A stretch of DNA of 64,000 bases. It comes from Dyella tabacisoli (GTDB lineage Bacteria; Pseudomonadota; Gammaproteobacteria; Xanthomonadales; Rhodanobacteraceae). The translations under genes and the position numbers were made by a program. Each line of letters opens with the position of its first letter. The first letter of the stretch is position 1. Location of the stretch: assembly GCF_003350925.1 (NCBI RefSeq), contig NZ_KZ857179.1:1-64000 (forward strand), given 5' to 3'. The notes beneath the pieces are model-generated. The model was not told the DNA's origin. It saw only the letters and a program-made list of their open reading frames with translations, and did no database searches. Of the stretch, positions 1 through 8,417 are shown one piece after another.

Positions 1-55
1 GCTGCGCCGATGGTAGTGTGGTTTATTCCATGCAAGAGTAGGTCACCGCCAGGGG
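1..55 (+). rRNA. rrf: 5S ribosomal RNA, 3' end (partial)
   Basis: The first 55 bases match the 3' part of bacterial 5S rRNA: the stretch CGCCGATGGTAGTGTGG, then CATGCAAGAGTAGGTCACC and the closing CGCCAGG that pairs with the 5' end of the molecule. The gene enters from outside the window. Two terminator hairpins follow at once, as expected at the end of an rRNA operon. The exact 3' end (53-56) is estimated. Confidence 0.9.
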
Positions 56-64
56 CTTTATCCC

Positions 65-102
65 AACCCTCGTCACTCACGTGACGGGGGTTGTTCTTTT
101 TT
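65..102 (+). terminator. Rho-independent terminator of the rRNA operon
   Basis: A 12-bp stem (AACCCTCGTCAC with GTGACGGGGGTT, one G-T pair) around a TCAC loop is followed by a T-rich tail. It begins about ten bases after the 5S end. Confidence 0.85.
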
Positions 103-144
103 ATGGCTCACGCGCTTGCGCGCTGCCGTCTCCGCTTAATCCGA

Positions 145-174
145 AACGCCTCTCCTGCCGGGAGGCGTTTTTTT
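145..174 (+). terminator. Second terminator behind the rRNA operon
   Basis: Stem AACGCCTC / GAGGCGTT with a run of seven or more T follows 70 bases behind the first hairpin. Tandem terminators are usual behind rRNA operons and would insulate the downstream rhomboid gene. Confidence 0.8.
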
Positions 175-275
175 GTGTGCACTTTCGAGGCTTTCACGCC
201 AACGCCAACACCGGTTAACACCTATGATGCATGTACTAGCCACCGCGATCGGTGTTGCTCGGGAGATCCTTCAGC

Positions 276-959
276 GTGTTTGTCCAAGTCGAAACTCGGC
301 GGCGTCCGCGTCTGCAGTGGGCAACCACTTTGTTGGTCATTGTCTGCGTGATGAGCTTTGTGGCCTTTGCCTTGATGCCATTGCCGCAACGGGTTTCGAT
401 GTGGCTGGAGTGGGGCACGGTGCCGGCGAATATCTTCGATGCGAAAGAACCGATACTCAGGCAATTACATGATCCCGCCCTGCTGCGGTTGGTCACTGCC
501 TTGTTTATCCATTTGGCCTGGCTGCATTTACTCGGCAACCTATTGTTCTTGGTGATTTTCGGCCTGCCGGCTGAGCGTACGCTCGGTTCGCTGTGGTTCT
601 TATTGTTGTTCGTACTGGGCGGCGTGGTTTCGAACTTGGTCGGCGCGTTGTCGCTGGCTGGAGTGCGTGCACCGATCATTGGCTGCAGCGGCGCGGTATC
701 AGCCGTACTGGGCGCTTATATCGCTTTGTTTCCACGCGCAAAATTAGGATTGGTGCTGCCTCTGGGGCTGTTTCTGGAGTTTGTGCGGGTACCGGCTTTT
801 CTGCTGATTGGTATCTGGGTGTTGCTGCAACTGATCTTTAGCTACGCCGGTCCAAGCTATGGCGCCGTGGTGTGGTGGACGCACATCGCTGGATTTTTGT
901 TCGGGGTGGTATTTGCCCTGGTATCGCGTGATGCCATCGCGCGTCGCTTACGCGGCTAA
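276..959 (+). CDS. Rhomboid family intramembrane serine protease
   Basis: Polytopic membrane protein of about 227 residues. The rhomboid signatures are in order: HLLGN in an early membrane segment (oxyanion Asn), GCSGAVS (nucleophile Ser in GxSG), and a late WWTHIAG supplying the catalytic His, with about six hydrophobic segments. Rhomboids cut other membrane proteins within the bilayer; the substrate here is unknown. The reading frame opens at a GTG at 252, but the GTG at 276 has a GGGAGA sequence nine bases upstream and is preferred. The gene ends ten bases before the DUF1820 gene, with which it may be co-transcribed. Confidence 0.85.
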   Translation: MFVQVETRRRPRLQWATTLLVIVCVMSFVAFALMPLPQRVSMWLEWGTVPANIFDAKEPILRQLHDPALLRLVTALFIHLAWLHLLGNLLFLVIFGLPAERTLGSLWFLLLFVLGGVVSNLVGALSLAGVRAPIIGCSGAVSAVLGAYIALFPRAKLGLVLPLGLFLEFVRVPAFLLIGIWVLLQLIFSYAGPSYGAVVWWTHIAGFLFGVVFALVSRDAIARRLRG

Positions 960-968
960 ACTGACGCC

Positions 969-1292
969 ATGCGCCATAAGAAACTTTATAAAGTCACCTT
1001 TCTGCATCTGGGCAAATGCTACGAGCTCTATGCGCGACATGTCGCATCCAGCGGGCTTTGGGGGTTTACCGAAGTCGGCGAACTGGTGTTTGAGCCGGTA
1101 GGCGAGGGGCTGTTGATCGATCCCACCGAAGAGCGGCTGCGCGAGGAGTTCAAAGACACGCGCGTACTGCATTTGCCGATGCAGACAGTGTTGCGAATCG
1201 AAGAAGTCGAGCGCAAAGGTTCACTGGCCATTCGCGATGCCAGTGATGGGCAGAAAGTGATGCCGTTTCCGATGCCGCCGCGCGAACGTTAG
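969..1292 (+). CDS. DUF1820 family protein
   Basis: A 107-residue soluble protein that fits the DUF1820 family in length and pattern: a start rich in Lys and Tyr (KLYKVTF), the block CYELYARHV, the segment GFTEVGELVFE, and a closing IEEVERKG. The function of the family is not known to me. The gene follows the rhomboid gene closely in the same direction and converges with the amidotransferase gene; the two stop codons overlap by four bases (1289-1292). Confidence 0.85.
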   Translation: MRHKKLYKVTFLHLGKCYELYARHVASSGLWGFTEVGELVFEPVGEGLLIDPTEERLREEFKDTRVLHLPMQTVLRIEEVERKGSLAIRDASDGQKVMPFPMPPRER

Positions 1293-2011
1293 GTTTTGGC
1301 CAGGCCATGATGGCGAGCGAAATGCGATAGCAAGCGGCGGGCGATCGGGGTGGCTCCCACTTGTTTGAAAGTGTGCCGCGGATCGAAGCCTTCGCGCTGC
1401 ATATCCTCGCGTTTGCGATGGATATAGGCACGCATCACGTCAGCATTGAATTCAGGATGAAACTGCGTGCTGATCGCGTGCTGGCCATAACGCAATAGCT
1501 GATTGGGATCACGCGCGGATTGCGCCAGCACGGTGGCACTGGAGGGTGGCTCGATCACGCTCTGCTCATGGGTGGTATGCGCGCGAAAATTCGCTGGCAG
1601 ACTGGCAGCGAGAGCATCGTGCTTGGCGTGAGCCAATACCTCGATCGGCACCGTCCCGATTTCACGGCCGCCCGGCAGATAATCCACTCGGCCACCCAAG
1701 GCATGAGCCATCAGTTGATGGCCGTAGCAGACGCCGAATAAGGGAAGCTCGACATCCATCGCATTGCGAATCCAGCCCGCGGTCCGCTCACTCCAATCGG
1801 CGCGCTCGGTAACCATGGCCGCGGAGCCGGTAATCAGCGCACCGGCGACTTCATGCGGTGCCGGCAAACGCTCGCCAGCGGCTACATCGACGATGCGTAG
1901 TTTCTGCAATGCCAACTGAGCGCTGATACGAAACCAGTGAGGGAAATCGCCATGGCGGGCGCGGATCGTGTCGGGAGCGCGTCCCGTGCGGATGATAAGA
2001 ACTGGCTTCAT
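1289..2011 (-). CDS. Class I glutamine amidotransferase-like protein
   Basis: A 240-residue stand-alone GATase1 domain. The nucleophile elbow GVCYGHQ carries the catalytic Cys (about residue 95), and QFHPEF near residue 185 supplies the catalytic His. Such stand-alone domains resemble the glutaminase part of GMP synthase and include enzymes that hydrolyse glutamine or related gamma-glutamyl compounds. No synthase partner is encoded nearby, so the substrate is open. It lies 42 bases beyond the start-side of the neighbouring GspE-like gene's stop and could be transcribed with it. Confidence 0.85.
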   Translation of the reverse strand: MKPVLIIRTGRAPDTIRARHGDFPHWFRISAQLALQKLRIVDVAAGERLPAPHEVAGALITGSAAMVTERADWSERTAGWIRNAMDVELPLFGVCYGHQLMAHALGGRVDYLPGGREIGTVPIEVLAHAKHDALAASLPANFRAHTTHEQSVIEPPSSATVLAQSARDPNQLLRYGQHAISTQFHPEFNADVMRAYIHRKREDMQREGFDPRHTFKQVGATPIARRLLSHFARHHGLAKT

Positions 2012-2053
2012 GCGTATAGAGTCGCTGCAATATCAATAACAGGTAGGTGTTCT

Positions 2054-3874
2054 TTATAGCGGATCAGGCATGGCTTCGATCGGCGGTAGCACCATAAGCA
2101 CTTCTTTCACGGTGGTCAGACCGCGCGCTACTTGGGTTGCCGCCGAGATGCGCAGCGGACACAGGCCTTCAGCCAATGCCGCCGCACCGAAATTACCCAG
2201 ATCCAATTGAGCTGAGATCAGACCGCGCAGTCGCGGGGAGAGTTGCATCATCTCGTAGATACCCGTGCGGCCCATGAAGCCAGTGTGTCGGCATTCCAGG
2301 CAACCGACGGGCTTGAAGACCTGCTCCGGCACCGGCACCGACCAACCATGAGTGAGCGCGAGCCATTCGTGTGGATCCTGTTCCGTCGCCTGCTTGCAGT
2401 GCGCGCACAGCGTTCGCACCAGGCGCTGCGCCACTACGCCGGTCAGGGTGGATTGAATCAAGTAGTGCGGTACACCCAGGTCGAGCAGACGGGTGACGGC
2501 GCTGGGTGCATCGTTGGTGTGCAGGGTGGAGAGCACCAAGTGGCCGGTAAGCGACGCCTGCACGGCCATCTGTGCGGTTTCCAGATCGCGAATTTCGCCG
2601 ACCATGATGATGTCCGGGTCTTGTCGCAACAGGGTGCGCACGCCGGTGGCGAAGTCCAGATCGATCGCAGGCTGTACCTGCATTTGATTGAACTCGGGGC
2701 TGACCATTTCGATCGGGTCTTCGACCGTGCACACATTGATTGCCGGCGTGGCCAAGTGCTTCAGCGTGGAATACAGCGTCGTGGTTTTACCCGAGCCGGT
2801 GGGGCCGGTAACCAGCACGATGCCGTGCGGCCGCTCGACCATACTGCGCCAGCGAGCGCCTTCCTCGGCGGAGAAACCCAGTTGGCCGAAATCTTTAGCA
2901 ACGATGTCTGGATCGAAAATGCGCATCACCATCTTCTCGCCGAAAGCGGTGGGCATGGACGAAATGCGCAACTCCACCTCACGACCAGTGGATGAGCGAG
3001 TTTTGATGCGGCCATCTTGCGGGCGGCGTTTTTCGGCCACATCCATGCGTGCGAGGATCTTGATGCGGGCCGTTACCGCCGTCATTACGGGTGGCGGCAA
3101 TTCGAACACTTTGTGCATCACACCGTCGATACGAAAGCGCATCTGTCCGGCTTCGCGACGAGGCTCCAGATGGATGTCCGAGGCGCGCTGTTCAAAAGCG
3201 TATTGCAGCAGCCAGTCGACGATGTGCACGACGTGGCGATCGTCCGCGCCGACTTCGCCGTTCTTGCCCAGCTCAACCAGTTGTTCAAAATTGAGGATCG
3301 CGGATGAGTCATAGCCACCGGTCTGCTTGGCGTCCTGCGCTAGCTGAATCGAGCGCTGAACACCGTAGAACTCCAACAGATAGCGATTGATGTCCAGCGG
3401 ATTGGCCACCACGCGGCGCACGTCTCGGCGCAACATGTGGGCCAGGTCGCTGGCCCAGCCGGCATCAAACGGCTCGCAGGTGGCAAAGGTCACTTCGCCG
3501 GCAGCGGCAGCCACCGGCAGAATTCGATGCCGCTGCGCGTAAGCATGGCTTACCACCTGGGTTACCACGGCGGCATTGATCTTCATCGGATCAATCTTGA
3601 GATAGGGCAGGCCGGCCTGCGCGGCGAGCCATTCGGTCAATGCCTCAAGACTGAGCGGTCGGCCCGGCATACGCTGGTTTGGCAGTTTCGCGTTCGCCAG
3701 CACGACCAGCGGGTGCAACTCCACGGTGCTGCGTCCGCTACGAGCACCCATGCGCACGTGCTTGGCGTCTTCAGCCAGCAGGTAGCCATCCACCACCAAG
3801 CTAGCCAGCAGCTCATCAAGTGCAAGGCGGCCGCGACGGCCGAGCAAGGACGCGGATTGCGGTAATGCGACCAT
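2054..3874 (-). CDS. GspE/PilB family secretion or pilus assembly ATPase
   Basis: A 606-residue hexameric-type ATPase. An N-terminal T2SSE_N-like region (about 60-170) precedes the ATPase core with a Walker A GPTGSGKT (357-364), Asp and His boxes, and the Walker B-like IIMVGEIRD (422-430). A tetracysteine zinc motif (CAHC ... CLEC) lies near 487-529. These features define the family that drives type II secretion or type IV pilus extension. No other secretion or pilus gene is in the window, so which machine it serves cannot be told. The start is divergent from glyQ, about 100 bases away. Confidence 0.85.
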   Translation of the reverse strand: MVALPQSASLLGRRGRLALDELLASLVVDGYLLAEDAKHVRMGARSGRSTVELHPLVVLANAKLPNQRMPGRPLSLEALTEWLAAQAGLPYLKIDPMKINAAVVTQVVSHAYAQRHRILPVAAAAGEVTFATCEPFDAGWASDLAHMLRRDVRRVVANPLDINRYLLEFYGVQRSIQLAQDAKQTGGYDSSAILNFEQLVELGKNGEVGADDRHVVHIVDWLLQYAFEQRASDIHLEPRREAGQMRFRIDGVMHKVFELPPPVMTAVTARIKILARMDVAEKRRPQDGRIKTRSSTGREVELRISSMPTAFGEKMVMRIFDPDIVAKDFGQLGFSAEEGARWRSMVERPHGIVLVTGPTGSGKTTTLYSTLKHLATPAINVCTVEDPIEMVSPEFNQMQVQPAIDLDFATGVRTLLRQDPDIIMVGEIRDLETAQMAVQASLTGHLVLSTLHTNDAPSAVTRLLDLGVPHYLIQSTLTGVVAQRLVRTLCAHCKQATEQDPHEWLALTHGWSVPVPEQVFKPVGCLECRHTGFMGRTGIYEMMQLSPRLRGLISAQLDLGNFGAAALAEGLCPLRISAATQVARGLTTVKEVLMVLPPIEAMPDPL

Positions 3875-3971
3875 GCAACGATCTCTCAGGTCAGGTTTCG
3901 CCGGCCGAAACGCCGGCGACGAAAGCGGTCGCAGCTATACTACCCCGCTTTATTCCAGGTCACGGAAAGCT

Positions 3972-4880
3972 ATGTCCGCGCGTACCTTCCAGGATGTGAT
4001 CCAGACCCTGAACCGCTATTGGGCGGCGCAGGGTTGTGTGTTGTTGCAGCCGCTCGATACCGAAGTCGGCGCTGGCACGTTTCACCCCGCTACTTTCCTG
4101 CGTTCACTCGGCCCAGAACCGTGGGCGGCGGCGTATGTGCAGCCCTCCCGCCGCCCCACCGACGGCCGTTACGGCGAAAACCCGAACCGTTTGCAGCATT
4201 ACTACCAATACCAGGTGGTGATGAAGCCCAACCCTGAGAACATTCTGGAGCTCTATATCGGCTCGCTGAAGGAGCTTGGCCTTGATCCGCTGGTGCATGA
4301 TCTGCGCTTTGTCGAGGACAACTGGGAGTCGCCGACACTGGGTGCCTGGGGGCTCGGCTGGGAGGTCTGGCTTAACGGGATGGAGGTGACTCAGTTCACC
4401 TATTTCCAGCAGGCCGGCGGCTTGGAATGTCGCCCGGTGACGGGCGAGATCACCTATGGCCTGGAGCGCTTGGCGATGTACCTGCAGAACGTGGACAACG
4501 TCTACGACCTGATCTGGACCGATGGCCCGCGCGGCAAGGTTACCTATGGCGATGTGTTCCATCAAAACGAAGTGGAGCAGAGCACCTACAACTTCGAGCA
4601 TGCGAATGTTGCCGAGCTGCTGCGCTGGTTCGATGTTTGCGAGGGCGAGGCGAACAAGTTGATCGCAGTGAATCTGCCATTACCCGCTTACGAGCAGGTA
4701 ATGAAGGCAAGCCACACATTCAATTTGCTCGATGCGCGTCGCGCGATCAGCGTTACCGAGCGCCAGCGTTACATTCTGCGTGTGCGCACTCTGGCTCGCA
4801 GTGTGGCCGAGACCTATGTGGCGCAGCGCGAGAAGCTCGGCTTTCCGGGTCTGAAGCATAAAAAGGAGCAGGCCGCATGA
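3972..4880 (+). CDS. glyQ: Glycine--tRNA ligase alpha subunit
   Basis: A 302-residue protein with the full-length signature of bacterial heterotetrameric glycyl-tRNA synthetase alpha chain: it opens [10 protein letters not shown], contains the motif-2-like block [19 protein letters not shown] and ends in a basic tail. The alpha chain forms the catalytic site that activates glycine with ATP. The frame is open further upstream to 3873, but that part looks non-coding and the family start matches ATG 3972. The stop overlaps the glyS start (ATGA), so alpha and beta are translated as a coupled pair. Confidence 0.97.
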   Translation: MSARTFQDVIQTLNRYWAAQGCVLLQPLDTEVGAGTFHPATFLRSLGPEPWAAAYVQPSRRPTDGRYGENPNRLQHYYQYQVVMKPNPENILELYIGSLKELGLDPLVHDLRFVEDNWESPTLGAWGLGWEVWLNGMEVTQFTYFQQAGGLECRPVTGEITYGLERLAMYLQNVDNVYDLIWTDGPRGKVTYGDVFHQNEVEQSTYNFEHANVAELLRWFDVCEGEANKLIAVNLPLPAYEQVMKASHTFNLLDARRAISVTERQRYILRVRTLARSVAETYVAQREKLGFPGLKHKKEQAA

Positions 4881-7045
4881 GCGCCGCCAAGTCATTGCTG
4901 ATTGAGCTGGGTACCGAGGAGCTGCCGCCGAAGGCGCTGGATGAACTGGCTGCTGCTTTTCAACGCGGTATCTGCGACGGGTTGTCCAAGCGTGGCATCG
5001 ATGCCGATCTGGATCTTGCCAAGGCCTATGCATCGCCGCGACGTTTAGCCGTTTTTGTTCCACGTGTTGGAGTTAAGCAAGCTGATGTGAATGGTTTGCA
5101 GATTGGCCCTCCGGTCTCTGTGGGGTTAGACGCCAACGGGGAGCCCACTGCTGCTCTTCGCGGATTCGCCGCCAAGTTTGGTGCGTCCGTTAAAGATCTA
5201 TCTCGTGGTGATTTTGTTGGCATTGAGAAGTTCTTTTACACCTGGAGTGCTCCAGGTCAGCCGGTAACGGCGCTGCTGCCAGAAATTGTCATTGAAGCCC
5301 TAAAGAGCCTGCCGATTCCCAAGTCGATGCGGTGGAGCGATCACGACTACAGCTTTGTACGCCCGGTGCATTGGTTGGTGATTTTGCATGGTGCCGAGAT
5401 CGTCGATGGTGAAGTGTTTGGCTTGAAGAGCGGCCGGCAATCGCGCGGACATCGCTTTATGCATCCGCAACCGGTGCATATGGCCGATGCCGACAGTTGG
5501 CTGGACGCGATGCGTGCCGCCAAAGTGCTGGCCGATCCAGTCGAGCGTGGAAAGAAAATTGAACAAGAATTAGCAAATGCTGGTGGTAGTTTGCGTGGCA
5601 AGACGGGACGCCTAGATTTAACTGTTCATTTGGATGTAGACAATTTAATTGAGGTAAAGAATCTTACTGAGTGGCCGATTGCGATCACATGCAGTTTTGA
5701 CACTGAGTTTCTGTCTGTACCGAAAGAAGTGTTAATACAAACGATGCAGCTAAATCAGAAATTTTTCCCGGTCTTGGACGAAGGTAATAAGCTCACCGAA
5801 CACTTCATCGGCATCGCCAATATCCAAAGCAAAGACCCGGCCGAGATTCGCAAGGGCTACGAGCGGGTCATACGTCCGCGCTTTGCCGATGCCAAATTCT
5901 TCTGGGATGAAGACCTGAAAACCCCGCTCGCGGGTTATCAGGATGCGCTAAAGAATGTCACCTATCAGCAAGCGCTTGGTAGCCTGTGGGATAAGAGTGT
6001 GCGCGTGGCCGAACTGGCACGCATTATCGCCAACCGCGTCGGCGTCGATGCTGGCCAGGCCACTCGTGCGGCGGCGTTGAGCAAATGCGATCTGCTGACC
6101 CGCATGGTCGGTGAATTCCCCGAGCTGCAAGGTGTGATGGGTCGCTACTACGCCGCCCATCACGGCGAGCCGGCTGAAGTAGCCGATGCATTGGATAGTT
6201 ACTATCAGCCGCGCTTCGCTGGCGATGCCATCGCTACCGGTAAGGTGGGTCAGGTACTTGCCGTGGCCGAGCGGCTGGATACGCTGGCCGGTATCTTCGC
6301 GGTGGGCATGAAACCCAGTGGCAACAAAGATCCTTTTGCGTTGCGTCGCGCAGCGTTGGGTTTGGCGCGCACGCTGGTCGAAGGTAGGTTGGAGCTTGAT
6401 CTCAAGGGCAGCTTTGTCGAGGCCTTGGAATTGCTCCCAGAGGCCGCGCTGGCTGCCGGTTTGAAGCCAGGTAAAGATGGCAAGGCTGCGGTGCTCGATG
6501 CCGGCAAGCGTCGCGCCGAACTGGTTGGTGACTTGTGCGATTTCGTGTTCGATCGCCTGCGCGGTTACTACGCCGAGCAAGGTTTCAGCAGCGAACAATT
6601 CGAGGCCGTACTGGCGGTACAACCGGCCAGCCTCGCCGATTTTGATCGCCGCCTGCGCGCAGTGGCCGAGTTCGGTCGGCGGCCTGAAGCGAGCAGTCTT
6701 GCCGCCGCAAACAAGCGCGTCGCGAATATTCTGCGCAAACAGGCAGAAGAAGCCGGTGCATTGACGATCGGTACCACCGTCGATCCCGCGCATTTCGAAG
6801 CGGAGGCCGAGAGCCAGTTGGCAACCGCGCTTGATGCGGCCAAAGCAGACACGGCCGCGTCCTTACATGCAGGGGACTACACGGCGGTGCTGGCTCGGTT
6901 AGCCCAGCTACAAGCCCCAGTGAATGCCTTTTTCGATGCCGTGCTGGTGAATGCCGAAGACCCGGCAGTACGCGCGAATCGTTTGGCTCTGCTAGGGCAG
7001 CTCAAGGCACAGTTCACGGCGATTGCGGATATCGCCCGTTTGTAA
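4877..7045 (+). CDS. glyS: Glycine--tRNA ligase beta subunit
   Basis: A 722-residue beta subunit of tetrameric GlyRS, starting inside the glyQ stop codon. It opens with the family hallmark [15 protein letters not shown] and carries the central HD-like and C-terminal anticodon-binding (DALR-type) regions; this chain binds the tRNA. Codon use is uneven. Around 5040-5240 and 5560-5780 the gene is clearly AT-richer than the rest (third positions often A or T, codons such as TTA, AGT and ATA) although the protein stays in frame and looks intact. This suggests a mosaic allele. A hairpin terminator follows 30 bases behind the stop. Confidence 0.97.
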   Translation: MSAAKSLLIELGTEELPPKALDELAAAFQRGICDGLSKRGIDADLDLAKAYASPRRLAVFVPRVGVKQADVNGLQIGPPVSVGLDANGEPTAALRGFAAKFGASVKDLSRGDFVGIEKFFYTWSAPGQPVTALLPEIVIEALKSLPIPKSMRWSDHDYSFVRPVHWLVILHGAEIVDGEVFGLKSGRQSRGHRFMHPQPVHMADADSWLDAMRAAKVLADPVERGKKIEQELANAGGSLRGKTGRLDLTVHLDVDNLIEVKNLTEWPIAITCSFDTEFLSVPKEVLIQTMQLNQKFFPVLDEGNKLTEHFIGIANIQSKDPAEIRKGYERVIRPRFADAKFFWDEDLKTPLAGYQDALKNVTYQQALGSLWDKSVRVAELARIIANRVGVDAGQATRAAALSKCDLLTRMVGEFPELQGVMGRYYAAHHGEPAEVADALDSYYQPRFAGDAIATGKVGQVLAVAERLDTLAGIFAVGMKPSGNKDPFALRRAALGLARTLVEGRLELDLKGSFVEALELLPEAALAAGLKPGKDGKAAVLDAGKRRAELVGDLCDFVFDRLRGYYAEQGFSSEQFEAVLAVQPASLADFDRRLRAVAEFGRRPEASSLAAANKRVANILRKQAEEAGALTIGTTVDPAHFEAEAESQLATALDAAKADTAASLHAGDYTAVLARLAQLQAPVNAFFDAVLVNAEDPAVRANRLALLGQLKAQFTAIADIARL

Positions 7046-7074
7046 AGAGCGGCATCCTTCTCGTGAAATAAAAG

Positions 7075-7101
7075 CGGCAGCCATGGGGCTGCCGTTCTTA
7101 T
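7075..7101 (+). terminator. Terminator behind glyQS
   Basis: An 8-bp stem CGGCAGCC / GGCTGCCG with a four-base loop and a T-rich tail begins 29 bases after the glyS stop. Confidence 0.75.
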
Positions 7102-7129
7102 TTCAATGAATCACGTTGTCCACGTTGTC

Positions 7130-7696
7130 TTAGGCCGTCCGGCGATTGTGCTTGATGCGCTCGGCAAGCCGGTGATTGAACGCAACCATAGCCGTGGCCT
7201 CTACATCGTTGCCGCCTGGGCCGAGAATCTCGTAGAGGTCGGCGAGCATGTCGGCATTCTCCGTCAGGGAGAGTCGGCTCTCGGCCAGGTCCAGCTCCGA
7301 CTGCAGAATGCGCAGAGCCGTATTCAAGCGCTGCGGATCCATCGCCAGCCCGCTTGCATGCAAGGTGTCCGCGGCCGTGCGCAGTTTGGTGCGATGGCGG
7401 TGCGATAGCGAAGATTCACTACCGGGCAGCTCCTCACCCGAAGTAATCGCCTCCGATTGAATGGTGCCTTCGCCGGCGACCAGCCAGACCAGCGAAATAC
7501 CTAAAGTGCGCGCCAGCGTTACGCAGCGCGCGCGCGACGGGTCGGTGTTGCCGTCACGCCAGCTACGTACCACGCCCTCGGAAAACCCGCACATGCGAGC
7601 GATCTCGGTGACGCTGCCTACACGCTGGATCAATACCTTGACGCGATCAGCGAAGGTTCCTGCGGACTCATTGACCGTATGTTGTTGCGTAGACAT
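7130..7696 (-). CDS. XRE-type helix-turn-helix regulator
   Basis: A 188-residue protein from the preferred ATG at 7696 (an upstream in-frame start at 7732 lacks support). Residues about 10-70 form a lambda-repressor-like HTH: FADRVKVLIQRVGSVTEIARMCG, with recognition helix FSEGVVRSWRDGNTDPS, then LARTLGISLVWLVAG. The rest is helical with no recognised peptidase or sensor domain. It probably binds DNA as a dimer. It lies convergent with glyS and divergent from the TonB receptor gene, separated from it by a long non-coding gap; a regulatory link to the receptor is only a possibility. Confidence 0.75.
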   Translation of the reverse strand: MSTQQHTVNESAGTFADRVKVLIQRVGSVTEIARMCGFSEGVVRSWRDGNTDPSRARCVTLARTLGISLVWLVAGEGTIQSEAITSGEELPGSESSLSHRHRTKLRTAADTLHASGLAMDPQRLNTALRILQSELDLAESRLSLTENADMLADLYEILGPGGNDVEATAMVAFNHRLAERIKHNRRTA

Positions 7697-8417
7697 GGCT
7701 GTTCCCGGGCAGATTAGGTGGAATTTCGACACATCCAGCTTTCTAAACGCTTACTTCTGGCATATCTGAATGGTGACGAACGTGTAGATCTTTACGTAAT
7801 CTTCGTATGAACCAGCAATTTCTTTCGGCGATGGATCTTACGAAAGAAAGCTTGCGTGGGGTAGAACGCGCGACATCCCGTTCTGGACGACAGCGTCATA
7901 CGCGTGGATTCATGTTGCAGATTTTTTAAAACGCAAAGTTTTATAACGCGCGGGCATGCCGTTGGTACATCGGACAAAGTCTGAGTATGTCCAGAAGCCG
8001 GGAGCCATGACGGTGTCCAGCTCGCGAATTCCGCGTACGGATATAGAAATTGCACTGCAAAGTGGTCCCCCGACGACTACGCAGATCGCAAAGCTGGGCT
8101 ATAGATTTGCAAAAGCTTGAGCTAAAGGCTTACCCGGAAACGTCAAATAAAGTTGCAGTACAGCGTTGACGGCGACCGTCTATTGCTTTAGGTTCGTAAG
8201 TTCTTGCTGGTAACCGATGCTCTTGGAGGGCAGCGGCTACCGGGTCCATGTACGGCATTGTCGTCCATTGGTGGCCACCAGCGTATCGCAAGATTCGGCT
8301 GGCGGACAGGAAAGCTAAGGATGCCCACAGCCCTTTCGGTTGTGACATGTAAAGGGTTTTACGACGCCGGGGGGGATCACATCCGGTTATGAACGATAGA
8401 TAGGGAGATCGCGAAAC
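7697..8417. other. Non-coding interval of 720 bp
   Basis: The stretch separates the XRE regulator from the divergently read TonB receptor gene. The short open frames here (for example 7792-8055 minus and 8204-8392 plus) have no homology I recognise, poor start contexts and Cys/Arg-rich products, so I call none of them. Local AT-rich patches (7915-7955) could hold promoter elements for either gene but no convincing -35/-10 pair stands out. Confidence 0.5.

Noticed and set aside
7792-8055. Possible small gene in the long gap before the first receptor
   Set aside because: No homology, poor start context and composition unlike the neighbours.
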